Assembly (NCBI GenBank): GCA_050942555.1
Contig: JBMNNN010000076.1
Coordinates: 1-9,132, forward strand
Origin: JAAYXU01 sp050942555
Lineage (GTDB): Bacteria > Bacillota > Clostridia > Christensenellales > UMGS416
DNA: 9,132 bases
Direction: 5' to 3'
Below, piece after piece: positions 1 through 4,805 of the stretch (position 1 is the stretch's first letter; every line of letters starts with the position of its first letter). The translations under genes and the position numbers were made by a program. Below the pieces are notes generated by a model. That model did no database searches and was not told the DNA's origin. It was given only the letters and a program-made list of their open reading frames with translations.

Positions 1-79
1 AGTCCTCCGCCTTCATGGAGAGATTCTCTATGGCCGTGAGCTTTCCGTATCGTTTGGTGACATTTCGTGCTTCAATCAA
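1..79 (-). CDS. ABC transporter ATP-binding protein, N-terminal fragment (runs off left edge)
   Basis: Only the first 26 codons are in the window. Read from a TTG at 79-77, the translation begins with I-E-A-R-N-V-T-K-R-Y-G and continues K-L-T-A-I-E-N-L-S. This matches the opening beta strand and aromatic A-loop (the Y of K-R-Y-G) of ABC transporter ATPases; Walker A would lie beyond the edge. The TTG lies within the last codons of the upstream GntR gene, an 8-base overlap (TTGATTGA), so translation is probably coupled. A purine-rich GGAAAGGA lies about a dozen bases upstream of the TTG. A YtrA-type repressor followed directly by an ABC ATPase is the standard arrangement of Firmicute ytr-like operons, which supports the call. 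The transported substrate cannot be inferred. The start and family are fairly secure despite the short length. Confidence 0.72.
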   Translation of the reverse strand, partial: MIEARNVTKRYGKLTAIENLSMKAED

Positions 80-461
80 CGTCGTTCCCATCCTTTCCGA
101 GTTCCAGGAAAGTCTCCTGGGCGAGCGCGATGATATCCCCGCGCGTGAGTCCGCTGGCCCGGGCGGCCTGGAGCGCTTCCCGCAGCCGGCTGGCGGCCCG
201 GGCCCTGATCTGCTCGTTGTCCATCGCGCCCTCGGCCACAAATGTGCCCCTGCCCACCGCCGTATAGACGACGCCGTCGGTCTCCAGATCGCCAAAGGCC
301 CTTTTCACGGTATTGAAATTGAGGTCGAGCCGGGACGCGAGAGCCCGGATCGAGGGCAGCGGATCGTGGGGCTTGAGCGCCCCGACCACGATGAGCTCCA
401 TGATCTGGTTCTTGATCTGCTCGTATATGGGGACCCGGCTGCGCAGGTCGACTACCAGCAT
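72..461 (-). CDS. GntR-family transcriptional regulator, YtrA subfamily
   Basis: A 129-residue DNA-binding repressor. Residues 10-76 form the GntR winged helix: P-I-Y-E-Q-I-K-N-Q-I near the start, the recognition-helix stretch L-N-F-N-T-V-K-R-A, and the wing G-R-G-T-F-V at about 70-75. The remaining ~50 residues are a short helical tail. This is the YtrA architecture (about 130 aa, no large effector domain), unlike FadR or HutC types. The ATG at 461 has GGAGG seven bases upstream. A near-consensus promoter and an inverted repeat of the YtrA operator form lie just upstream, so autorepression is likely. The downstream gene is an ABC ATPase overlapping by 8 bases, so the regulator probably controls that transporter. 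The inducing signal is unknown; known relatives respond to cell-envelope-active antibiotics, but nothing here shows that. Confidence 0.9.
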   Translation of the reverse strand: MLVVDLRSRVPIYEQIKNQIMELIVVGALKPHDPLPSIRALASRLDLNFNTVKRAFGDLETDGVVYTAVGRGTFVAEGAMDNEQIRARAASRLREALQAARASGLTRGDIIALAQETFLELGKDGNDVD

Positions 462-473
462 GGACGTTCCTCC

Positions 474-500
474 AAGTGTGCTACATGTGATATCACACTT
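474..500. promoter_or_regulatory. Probable YtrA-type operator (AGTGTG-N13-CACACT)
   Basis: A perfect 7-bp inverted repeat, AAGTGTG at 474-480 and CACACTT at 494-500, separated by 13 bases. A second overlapping perfect palindrome, TGTGATATCACA, lies at 487-498. The B. subtilis YtrA operator is AGTGTA-N13-TACACT, so spacing and half-site match the known family with one change per half-site. The site covers the expected transcription start of the GntR gene, where a bound repressor would block initiation. Confidence 0.75.
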
Positions 501-502
501 GA

Positions 503-531
503 ATTATAATACCAAAGAAAAAAGATGTCAA
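503..531 (-). promoter_or_regulatory. Consensus sigma-A promoter of the GntR/ABC operon
   Basis: On the minus strand, TTGACA (526-531) and TATAAT (503-508) are separated by exactly 17 bases, a perfect match to the housekeeping consensus. The expected start falls near 496, inside the operator. A promoter this strong fits a gene normally held off by a repressor. Confidence 0.85.
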
Positions 532-570
532 CAACAATAGAGTTAAAATTTGGTTAGAAAATGATGAGAA

Positions 571-1590
571 CTATTCGATCCTCTCCACCGCAATGCGCGA
601 CGGGCACACGAGGCGTCCGCCGGGCGGGATCGGCGCAAAGCCGCATATATCGGGCGGCAGGCCGCAAAGCGGCGCGTTGATGAGCCATGTCTGCGGCTCT
701 ACGCACGCGAAACCCTTGTCTCCGCCGTCGTTCCACAGCACGAAGAAACGGTACGGGCCGCCCACCTCGTATACGAGCTCCAGTCCCGCCGCCTCGTCGC
801 GCAGCAGCGCGCCCAGAAACGGCTTCCCGTTTCGGTCGATGGGCGCGGCGCTCCACTGCGCCGCCGGGAAGGGCTCACAGGGCGAGACGCCGGTTTCCCG
901 CAGCGCGCTGCGCACAGCCGGATCGGTATCTGTGTGGCCCAGCGTGACGGCGGCGCCGCTGCGGTCGATGGGCCAGTGCTGGTCCACCGATACCCGCAGG
1001 CGGCAGTCGCGGGTGCTGCCCCCGGCAGCAAAGGGCACCGCGAACGCGGTATGGAAGCCCACGCCCAGCGGCAGCGGGAAATCGCTGTGGTTTTCGATGA
1101 CGGCGGTATGCGCGAGGCCCTGCCACGACAGCGTGACGCTCGCCGTGGCCGTGAAGCGGTTCGGAAAACCGCGGTAGTACGGCGCTGTTTCGTCGTTCGT
1201 AAAGGACAGCACGGCGCGGGCCTCGCCGCCCGTGGCCGACAGCGTCCGCACCGTAAACGGGCAATGGATGAGGTCGCCGTGGATATGGTTTCCGCGCTCG
1301 GGCTCGTTGACAGCGAAGCGGTAGGCGCGCCCCGCGTGCTCGAAATACCCGCCGCGGATCCGGTTGGGGGGAAAAAGGAACGGGAGGCCGTACACCTGCG
1401 GCCTCTCCCGCAGCTGCGCCGCGCCGGGCGGCGTGCGCAGCAGGTCGGCCCCGTACTGCGCGTGGCGCAGGCTTACGCAGTTGGCTCCCGCGCCGGGGAT
1501 CACGACTGCTTCATAGCCTCCCGCCGACAGGGTGAGCGCGTCCTCGCCGTACCAGTCCGAGCGCTCGGCCCGGGGAATATCTGCTTGCAT
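571..1590 (-). CDS. Aldose 1-epimerase (mutarotase) family protein
   Basis: A 339-residue protein with galactose-mutarotase-like features. It has G-L-P-F-L-F-P-P-N-R-I at about 68-78 (the N-R pair that binds sugar in GalM), G-N-H-I-H-G at 100-105, G-V-G-F-H-T-A-F at 176-183 with H180 at the position of the catalytic acid histidine, and C-V-E-P-Q-T-W at 296-302 with E298 as the likely catalytic base. The family interconverts alpha and beta anomers of free sugars. GalM usually has H-P-Y-F after the histidine; here it is H-T-A-F, so substrate preference may differ. The ATG has GGAGG seven bases upstream. The gene follows the HD-domain gene by 31 bases on the same strand, so they are probably co-transcribed. 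No terminator is visible before the downstream GntR promoter, so readthrough is possible. No sugar-pathway neighbours indicate a substrate. Confidence 0.88.
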   Translation of the reverse strand: MQADIPRAERSDWYGEDALTLSAGGYEAVVIPGAGANCVSLRHAQYGADLLRTPPGAAQLRERPQVYGLPFLFPPNRIRGGYFEHAGRAYRFAVNEPERGNHIHGDLIHCPFTVRTLSATGGEARAVLSFTNDETAPYYRGFPNRFTATASVTLSWQGLAHTAVIENHSDFPLPLGVGFHTAFAVPFAAGGSTRDCRLRVSVDQHWPIDRSGAAVTLGHTDTDPAVRSALRETGVSPCEPFPAAQWSAAPIDRNGKPFLGALLRDEAAGLELVYEVGGPYRFFVLWNDGGDKGFACVEPQTWLINAPLCGLPPDICGFAPIPPGGRLVCPSRIAVERIE

Positions 1591-1621
1591 GATAGCGCCT
1601 CCGGTTTGGCCCGTATCAACA

Positions 1622-2239
1622 TTATTGCCCGCAGCAGACCGACAGCTCGCGGAACGCGCGGATCATCCACGGATGCGGGGCCAGTAGCCCCGGATCCGAC
1701 AGAAGATGGCGCAGATAGCACAGCGCCGCCTCCTCCATCGAGCGCATAAGCGCTCTCTCCATCGCCTGCCGGTAGGGCGGCTCGCCCGGACGATCCCACG
1801 AGAGCTTGTCGGCTATGAAAAGCAGCAGGTCGAGCGGGCTGGCCCCGGCCTTGAGCGTCGTGTGGCAGGCCACCGCTGACAGCACCTCGCCGTCGGTCAC
1901 ATTCAGCCATTCGCGGGCGATGACCGCCGACAGCTTCTGGTGCAGCAGCAGCGGAACCTGCCTTTCCTCCTGCAGCATCGGGATGTCCAGCGCGACGGCG
2001 ACCGCCAGCCGCTCGGAATCGGGAATGAGCGCGCTCACATCGTGCAGCGCGGCTGCCAGCTCGATCTTTTCGTCCCCGATGCCGTACACCGCGGCGATCC
2101 TGCGCGCGGTACGCGCCACCGCCTTCTCGTGGCCGATGATGTCGAAGCGGTCGTGATGGGACAGAAGCTCGTATACGCCTTCCACAGGATCACCGTGCCA
2201 CTGGAAGCTGCCGATATAGGGCCGCAGCGCCTGACGCAT
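1622..2239 (-). CDS. HD-domain phosphohydrolase, YqeK-like
   Basis: About 205 residues. The HD metal-binding set is complete. Numbered from the alternative GTG start (three codons longer), it comprises H40 (I-I-G-H-E-K), H69-D70 (A-A-L-H-D-V), H103 (L-L-L-H-Q), H129 (A-C-H-T-T) and D147 (F-I-A-D-K-L). The run H-T-T...S-P-L-D-L-L-L-F-I-A-D-K followed by W-D-R resembles YqeK, the diadenosine tetraphosphate hydrolase of Firmicutes. The sequence is divergent, with A-G-A-S where YqeK has G-x-x-M-S, so another nucleotide substrate is possible. The annotated start is the ATG at 2239, with AAAGGA ten bases upstream. The GTG at 2248 is an alternative whose GTGA overlaps the stop of an upstream short ORF. 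YqeK normally sits between nadD and rsfS; here it precedes an aldose epimerase, which argues for a paralogue or a relocated gene. Confidence 0.78.
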   Translation of the reverse strand: MRQALRPYIGSFQWHGDPVEGVYELLSHHDRFDIIGHEKAVARTARRIAAVYGIGDEKIELAAALHDVSALIPDSERLAVAVALDIPMLQEERQVPLLLHQKLSAVIAREWLNVTDGEVLSAVACHTTLKAGASPLDLLLFIADKLSWDRPGEPPYRQAMERALMRSMEEAALCYLRHLLSDPGLLAPHPWMIRAFRELSVCCGQ

Positions 2240-2244
2240 CCCGT

Positions 2245-2280
2245 TCACATCCTTTCGTTATTTATTTCCTTGCGTCCCAT
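2245..2280 (-). CDS. Possible leader peptide upstream of the HD-domain gene
   Basis: An 11-codon ORF, M-G-R-K-E-I-N-N-E-R-M, has a good SD (GAAGAAGGA) six bases before its ATG. Its TGA overlaps a GTG of the HD-domain frame as GTGA. The frame stays open upstream to an ATG at 2439 (64 codons), but that longer version has no SD and its third-position GC is near one half, lower than the neighbouring genes. Only the short form is supported. It could couple translation to the HD-domain gene, or the SD could be coincidental. Confidence 0.3.
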   Translation of the reverse strand: MGRKEINNERM

Positions 2281-2450
2281 AAAAAATCCTTCTTCATCGG
2301 GCGGCGGCCCGGCTGACGGCACAACCATTTTCCGACGGGCTCCACCGAATGCGCATTCTGCCGGGAGATGATGTGCGTCGAAAACGGTATCATAAAACGG
2401 CCCGGCCGGGTAATAATCTATCTGGTCGGGGTTTGCCATTTATTGCGGTG

Positions 2451-2479
2451 TTTACAAACTGCCGCCTATCCCGTATGAT
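2451..2479 (+). promoter_or_regulatory. Sigma-A promoter of the phospholipase C-like gene
   Basis: TTTACA (2451-2456) and TATGAT (2474-2479) are separated by 17 bases. The expected start is about 2486, giving a leader of roughly 40 bases before the ATG at 2524. This lies in the divergent spacer between the HD-domain gene and this gene. No equally clear promoter is seen for the minus-strand gene. Confidence 0.75.
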
Positions 2480-2523
2480 TAAAAGACAGGCTTTGCCTGA
2501 GGGAATTGGGAAGGAAATCACGA

Positions 2524-3291
2524 ATGCCGAATTACTGGGCTCACAGGATCTGCGCGGACAGGATGCTCCGCAGTCTCGAGGGAAATATCGCGGCTGCGGT
2601 CATCAGGCGCAACGCCGCGAGCTATCGCCTGGGCGCGTTGGGCGCGGACCTTCTGTATTTCCGGCCTACGCAGTTCCTTCGCGGACAAAAGGGCGCGGTA
2701 TACCATGCGAAAATGCTGCACAGCCAACCGGTGGAAAAACTGGCCGGGCTGAGCCGGGAATATCTCGAAAGATGCAGCGGGCGGCGCCTCGAAAGCGTCT
2801 TTTCCTATGTGTGCGGGTTTCTCAACCATCACGCGGTGGACGAGAGCGTGCATGCCCGGATCGAGACGCTGACCGACAACCCGCTGCGGCACCGGCGCAT
2901 CGAGCTGGATCTGGATGCGTACCTTACCCGCGAGCTTGCCGGAACGATAAGCGGGCTGCACCCGTGGTCGGATATCACAGGCTACGTGGATTTTGCGGGA
3001 GTGGCCCTTTGGTATAACCATCTCTTTTGGAGTCTCTACGCAAAGAAATTCAGTCTCGGCTCCTACATACTCGATTACAGGGCGGCGCGCCGCGCTTCGG
3101 GACTGCTGGACCGGCCGCGGCGGCTGACCAGACCAAGGCATATCGAGCGGCCGCTGCTCGCGCAGGGGAAGATGGCCGCGATGGCGTCGGTCGCCGCCGC
3201 GGGCGTAAGGAGGGCTGAGGGGCTCGTGCGAGATTTGGCCGGGGAGCTGGACCCGTCGGCCCGGCAGGCGCTCAGCCGCGTGGAGGCGTAG
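2524..3291 (+). CDS. Zinc-dependent phospholipase C-like protein (Zn_dep_PLPC fold)
   Basis: A 255-residue protein. The N-terminus M-P-N-Y-W-A-H-R-I, then L-G-A-L-G-A-D-L-L-Y-F at 36-46, H61 and H66 in the H-A-K-M-L-H-S stretch, C-G-F-L-N-H-H-A-V-D-E-S-V-H at 97-110, and H-R-R-I-E-L-D-L-D at 123-131 follow the order of metal-ligand motifs in the PF00882 family. These are H7, D42, H66, H102 or H103, D106 and H110. The usual G-P-D is G-A-D here. There is no signal peptide, so it is probably cytoplasmic, unlike secreted clostridial toxins; its substrate is unknown. The ATG at 2524 is chosen because AAGGA lies eight bases upstream; a TTG at 2506 in frame has no suitable SD. It is monocistronic with its own promoter. 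No terminator is visible at its end, so transcription may enter the downstream RNA-like region. Confidence 0.8.
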   Translation: MPNYWAHRICADRMLRSLEGNIAAAVIRRNAASYRLGALGADLLYFRPTQFLRGQKGAVYHAKMLHSQPVEKLAGLSREYLERCSGRRLESVFSYVCGFLNHHAVDESVHARIETLTDNPLRHRRIELDLDAYLTRELAGTISGLHPWSDITGYVDFAGVALWYNHLFWSLYAKKFSLGSYILDYRAARRASGLLDRPRRLTRPRHIERPLLAQGKMAAMASVAAAGVRRAEGLVRDLAGELDPSARQALSRVEA

Positions 3292-3326
3292 GCGGTTTTT
3301 AAACCTATTTACACAGCAATTATATA

Positions 3327-3565
3327 TGGCTTAACGGATGCCACTTTCTGCGAGGAAGTGGCTCCAGCACATACGAAAGCGAAGGGGCAGGAACCATACT
3401 AATACAACTCCGTATGTGCTGTACCCGGACCCCGCTACAGATCAGTCGTCTTATGAGTAGTACATACTTTAATTGGTACATGAGAAAAGCCTAAGGGTAT
3501 ATCTAATGGTTAGTAATAAACTGCGTTCTCATAGCTGTGCCTGATCGCAGCGGGGGGACACCCGC
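3327..3565 (+). ncRNA. Candidate structured non-coding RNA, about 240 nt
   Basis: The region has no convincing ORF and contains nested, separated complementarities. Hairpin A is a 9-bp stem, 3340-3348 with 3354-3362. Hairpin B is an 11-bp perfect stem, 3365-3375 with 3411-3421. A long-range arm has three nested 6-bp helices: CCCCGC 3430-3435 with GCGGGG 3550-3555, GATCAG 3440-3445 with CTGATC 3541-3546, and TATGAG 3452-3457 with CTCATA 3528-3533. T3347 with G3355 and T3451 with G3534 are wobble pairs only if the plus strand is transcribed, which suggests the strand. A weak -35/-10 pair (TTTAAA at 3298, 17 bases, TATATA at 3321) precedes it. The ends are approximate and no U-tract terminator follows. 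Size and phylum would fit large Firmicute RNAs such as the raiA motif, but I cannot confirm any family. Confidence 0.5.
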
Positions 3566-3606
3566 GTCGCCCATACTCTATATAACGTTTCCCCAATGTT
3601 TCACGA

Positions 3607-3674
3607 TCCGGCACTAAACATCGAAATGGTGACATTTTACATGAATGAAAAGCAAGTCGTTGTTTAGTGCCGGA
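3607..3674. repeat. 14-bp perfect inverted repeat flanking 40 bases
   Basis: TCCGGCACTAAACA at 3607-3620 is the exact reverse complement of TGTTTAGTGCCGGA at 3661-3674. The 40 bases between contain a small hairpin, AAATG-GTGA-CATTT. Nothing resembling a target-site duplication is seen (left flank TTTCACGA, right flank CCCAGCGG). It could be a very short miniature transposon or insertion-sequence remnant, or a long RNA stem. The inner GGTGACATTTTAC is reminiscent of IS21-type end sequences, but this is only an impression. Confidence 0.6.
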
Positions 3675-3692
3675 CCCAGCGGAGCGAAACCT

Positions 3693-3713
3693 CTTATTCA
3701 AAACCCGAATAAG
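3693..3713. repeat. Small hairpin next to the binding-protein terminator
   Basis: CTTATTC (3693-3699) and GAATAAG (3707-3713) form a perfect 7-bp stem around a 7-base loop. It lies just past the intrinsic terminator of the minus-strand binding-protein gene. No U-tract follows on either strand, so it is not a terminator itself. Its role is unknown. Confidence 0.4.
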
Positions 3714-3718
3714 CAAAG

Positions 3719-3747
3719 AAAAAACCGCCGCCAGAAGGCGGCGGTTT
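3719..3747 (-). terminator. Intrinsic terminator of the amino-acid-binding protein gene
   Basis: On the minus strand, an 11-bp perfect stem (arms 3737-3747 and 3722-3732, GC-rich core GGCGGCGG/CCGCCGCC) with a 4-base loop is followed by six U residues (3724-3719). The hairpin starts ten bases after the stop codon of the gene at 3758-4531. There is no U-tract on the plus side, so it acts on the minus strand. Confidence 0.92.
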
Positions 3748-3757
3748 CCGCGCTTTG

Positions 3758-4531
3758 TTATTGTCCCAGCGAATACTTGTTAACCAGCTCCTCGATTTCG
3801 CCCGATTCCATCATCTCGGTCAGAACCTCGTTGATGACGGCAAGAAGCTCGGTGTCTCCCTTTTTGACCGCGAAAGCGTAGGTTTCCTTGTCGGAAGGCT
3901 GCAAATCGAGTATCTTGAGTCCCTCGGTCTGGGATACGATCGCCTGGCTGGGCAGATCGTCGGCGATCACGCAGTCGATATTCCCGTTTTTAAGATCCTG
4001 CATCGCCTCAATCACTGTGTTGTAGCGCATGATGCCGGTATCGGGGTTGTTGGACAGCTCCTCTGCCACGAAGTCACCGGTGGTTCCGCTCTGTACGCCG
4101 ATCACCAGGCTGCTCAGGTCCCCGACCGTCAGCACGGATTCATCGTCGGCGGCAACGGTGACGACCTGCACGGCTGTCCAGTATCCGGTCGAGAAATCGG
4201 CTTTCTCCTTGCGCTCGTCGGTAATGGTCATGCCTGCGCCCACGAAGTCCACGGTTCCAGCCTCGAGCGCCGATATGAGCGACTCGAACTCCATGTCCTC
4301 GACGACCAGCTCTACGCCCAGCTTCTCGGCGACAGCTGCGGCGATTTCGGCGTCAACGCCTATGACATCCTCGCCCTCGCGTATCTCAAAGGGCATGAAG
4401 TAGGCGTTGGTTCCCCAGACTACTTTGTTGTTTTTCTCGATCTTGTCGAGCGTCGATTGCTTGCCGCACCCCGCCAGCGCCACGCACAGCAGCGTCAGGC
4501 CCAGCATCAGGGCGATGATTTTCTTATTCAT
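3758..4531 (-). CDS. Amino-acid ABC transporter substrate-binding lipoprotein
   Basis: A 257-residue solute-binding protein of the polar amino-acid family (SBP_bac_3). The signal peptide has N-K-K, a hydrophobic core, and lipobox L19-A-G-C22, so C22 would be lipidated and the mature protein anchored outside the membrane. The mature part begins its first lobe with V-V-W-G-T-N-A-Y-F-M-P-F-E, then G-V-D-A-E-I-A-A-A-V-A-E-K-L, D-F-V-G-A-G-M-T-I-T-D-E-R, and I-G-V-Q-S-G-T-T-G near the hinge, all typical of glutamine, arginine or cystine binders. The ligand cannot be fixed by eye. The ATG has GAGGAGG five bases upstream. It is transcribed away from the operon encoding an amino-acid permease and ATPase (6111-7509), which lacks a binding protein, so it is probably that system's receptor. 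It has its own strong promoter and terminator. Confidence 0.93.
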   Translation of the reverse strand: MNKKIIALMLGLTLLCVALAGCGKQSTLDKIEKNNKVVWGTNAYFMPFEIREGEDVIGVDAEIAAAVAEKLGVELVVEDMEFESLISALEAGTVDFVGAGMTITDERKEKADFSTGYWTAVQVVTVAADDESVLTVGDLSSLVIGVQSGTTGDFVAEELSNNPDTGIMRYNTVIEAMQDLKNGNIDCVIADDLPSQAIVSQTEGLKILDLQPSDKETYAFAVKKGDTELLAVINEVLTEMMESGEIEELVNKYSLGQ

Positions 4532-4568
4532 GGTATCCTCCTCATTGCCAGAATGAATTTCTCTGCAT

Positions 4569-4597
4569 AGTATACAGCCTGCGGCCCGTTATGTCAA
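4569..4597 (-). promoter_or_regulatory. Strong sigma-A promoter of the binding-protein gene
   Basis: On the minus strand, TTGACA (4592-4597) and TATACT (4569-4574) are 17 bases apart. The expected start is near 4562, leaving a ~30-base leader. Separate strong transcription fits the excess of binding protein over membrane subunits usual in ABC importers. Confidence 0.88.
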
Positions 4598-4609
4598 CGG
4601 TATATTCGC

Positions 4610-4639
4610 ATATTTATTCAAATTGTTTTATATTTATTC
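4610..4639. repeat. Two ATATTTATTC direct repeats at 20-bp spacing upstream of the promoter
   Basis: ATATTTATTC occurs at 4610-4619 and again at 4630-4639, exactly 20 bases apart (about two helical turns), just upstream of the -35 box of the minus-strand binding-protein promoter. A partial third copy, ATATTCG, is at 4602. The tract is very AT-rich inside GC-rich DNA. It may be an UP element, a tandem activator site, or both. Confidence 0.55.
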
Positions 4640-4766
4640 GCGCAAACCGGTTCTTGGGCCGAAAATACCCCGGGCCGGAGCGCCTTCCCGACAGCCCTCC
4701 CCGCGCGGCCGAAGCGTCCGCGGCACAATGCGCTCTTTTTTTCTTTCTTTCCCGCGCATGTTCGGG

Positions 4767-4772
4767 TATAAT
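4767..4772 (+). promoter_or_regulatory. Probable -10 box for the HAD-pth-transporter operon
   Basis: A perfect TATAAT lies 33 bases before the ATG of the HAD gene, giving a start near 4779. The expected -35 position holds only a T-rich stretch (TTTCTT at 4744), so the promoter is either weak or needs an activator. Confidence 0.5.
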
Positions 4773-4805
4773 GGGGAGAAGAACCGCGAAAGGATACCGC
4801 GCCCG

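Noticed and set aside
15..509. 164-codon plus-strand ORF at the left end
   Set aside because: It is antisense to the GntR gene, whose family, SD, promoter and operator are all clear; the composition reflects GC-rich third positions of the real gene.
934..1749. 271-codon plus-strand ORF antisense to the aldose epimerase
   Set aside because: Low-complexity A/R/G-rich translation, no SD, and it overlaps a well-supported gene on the other strand.
2401..2410. CCCGGCCGGG palindrome as an operator in the HD/phospholipase spacer
   Set aside because: A 10-bp all-GC palindrome is expected by chance at this composition, and it is not placed over the recognised promoter.
3510..3716. 68-codon minus-strand ORF across the inverted repeat and the 3' part of the RNA candidate
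   Set aside because: It starts at a TTG inside the T-tract of the binding-protein terminator, has no SD, and both arms of the 14-bp inverted repeat lie inside it. No recognisable protein motif. A pseudogene fragment is not excluded, but a gene is not supported.
3292..3757. CRISPR array, tRNA, group II intron or riboswitch in the spacer
   Set aside because: No periodic repeats, no cloverleaf, no domain V-like GAGCCG hairpin with reverse transcriptase, and none of the T-box, cobalamin, lysine or glmS conserved strings that I know were found.
4623..4805. N-terminal extension of the HAD gene by 61 codons
   Set aside because: It would place the DxD nucleophile about 70 residues in, and the extension includes the TATAAT box and an unlikely, arginine-rich sequence. 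The ATG at 4806 has an SD.
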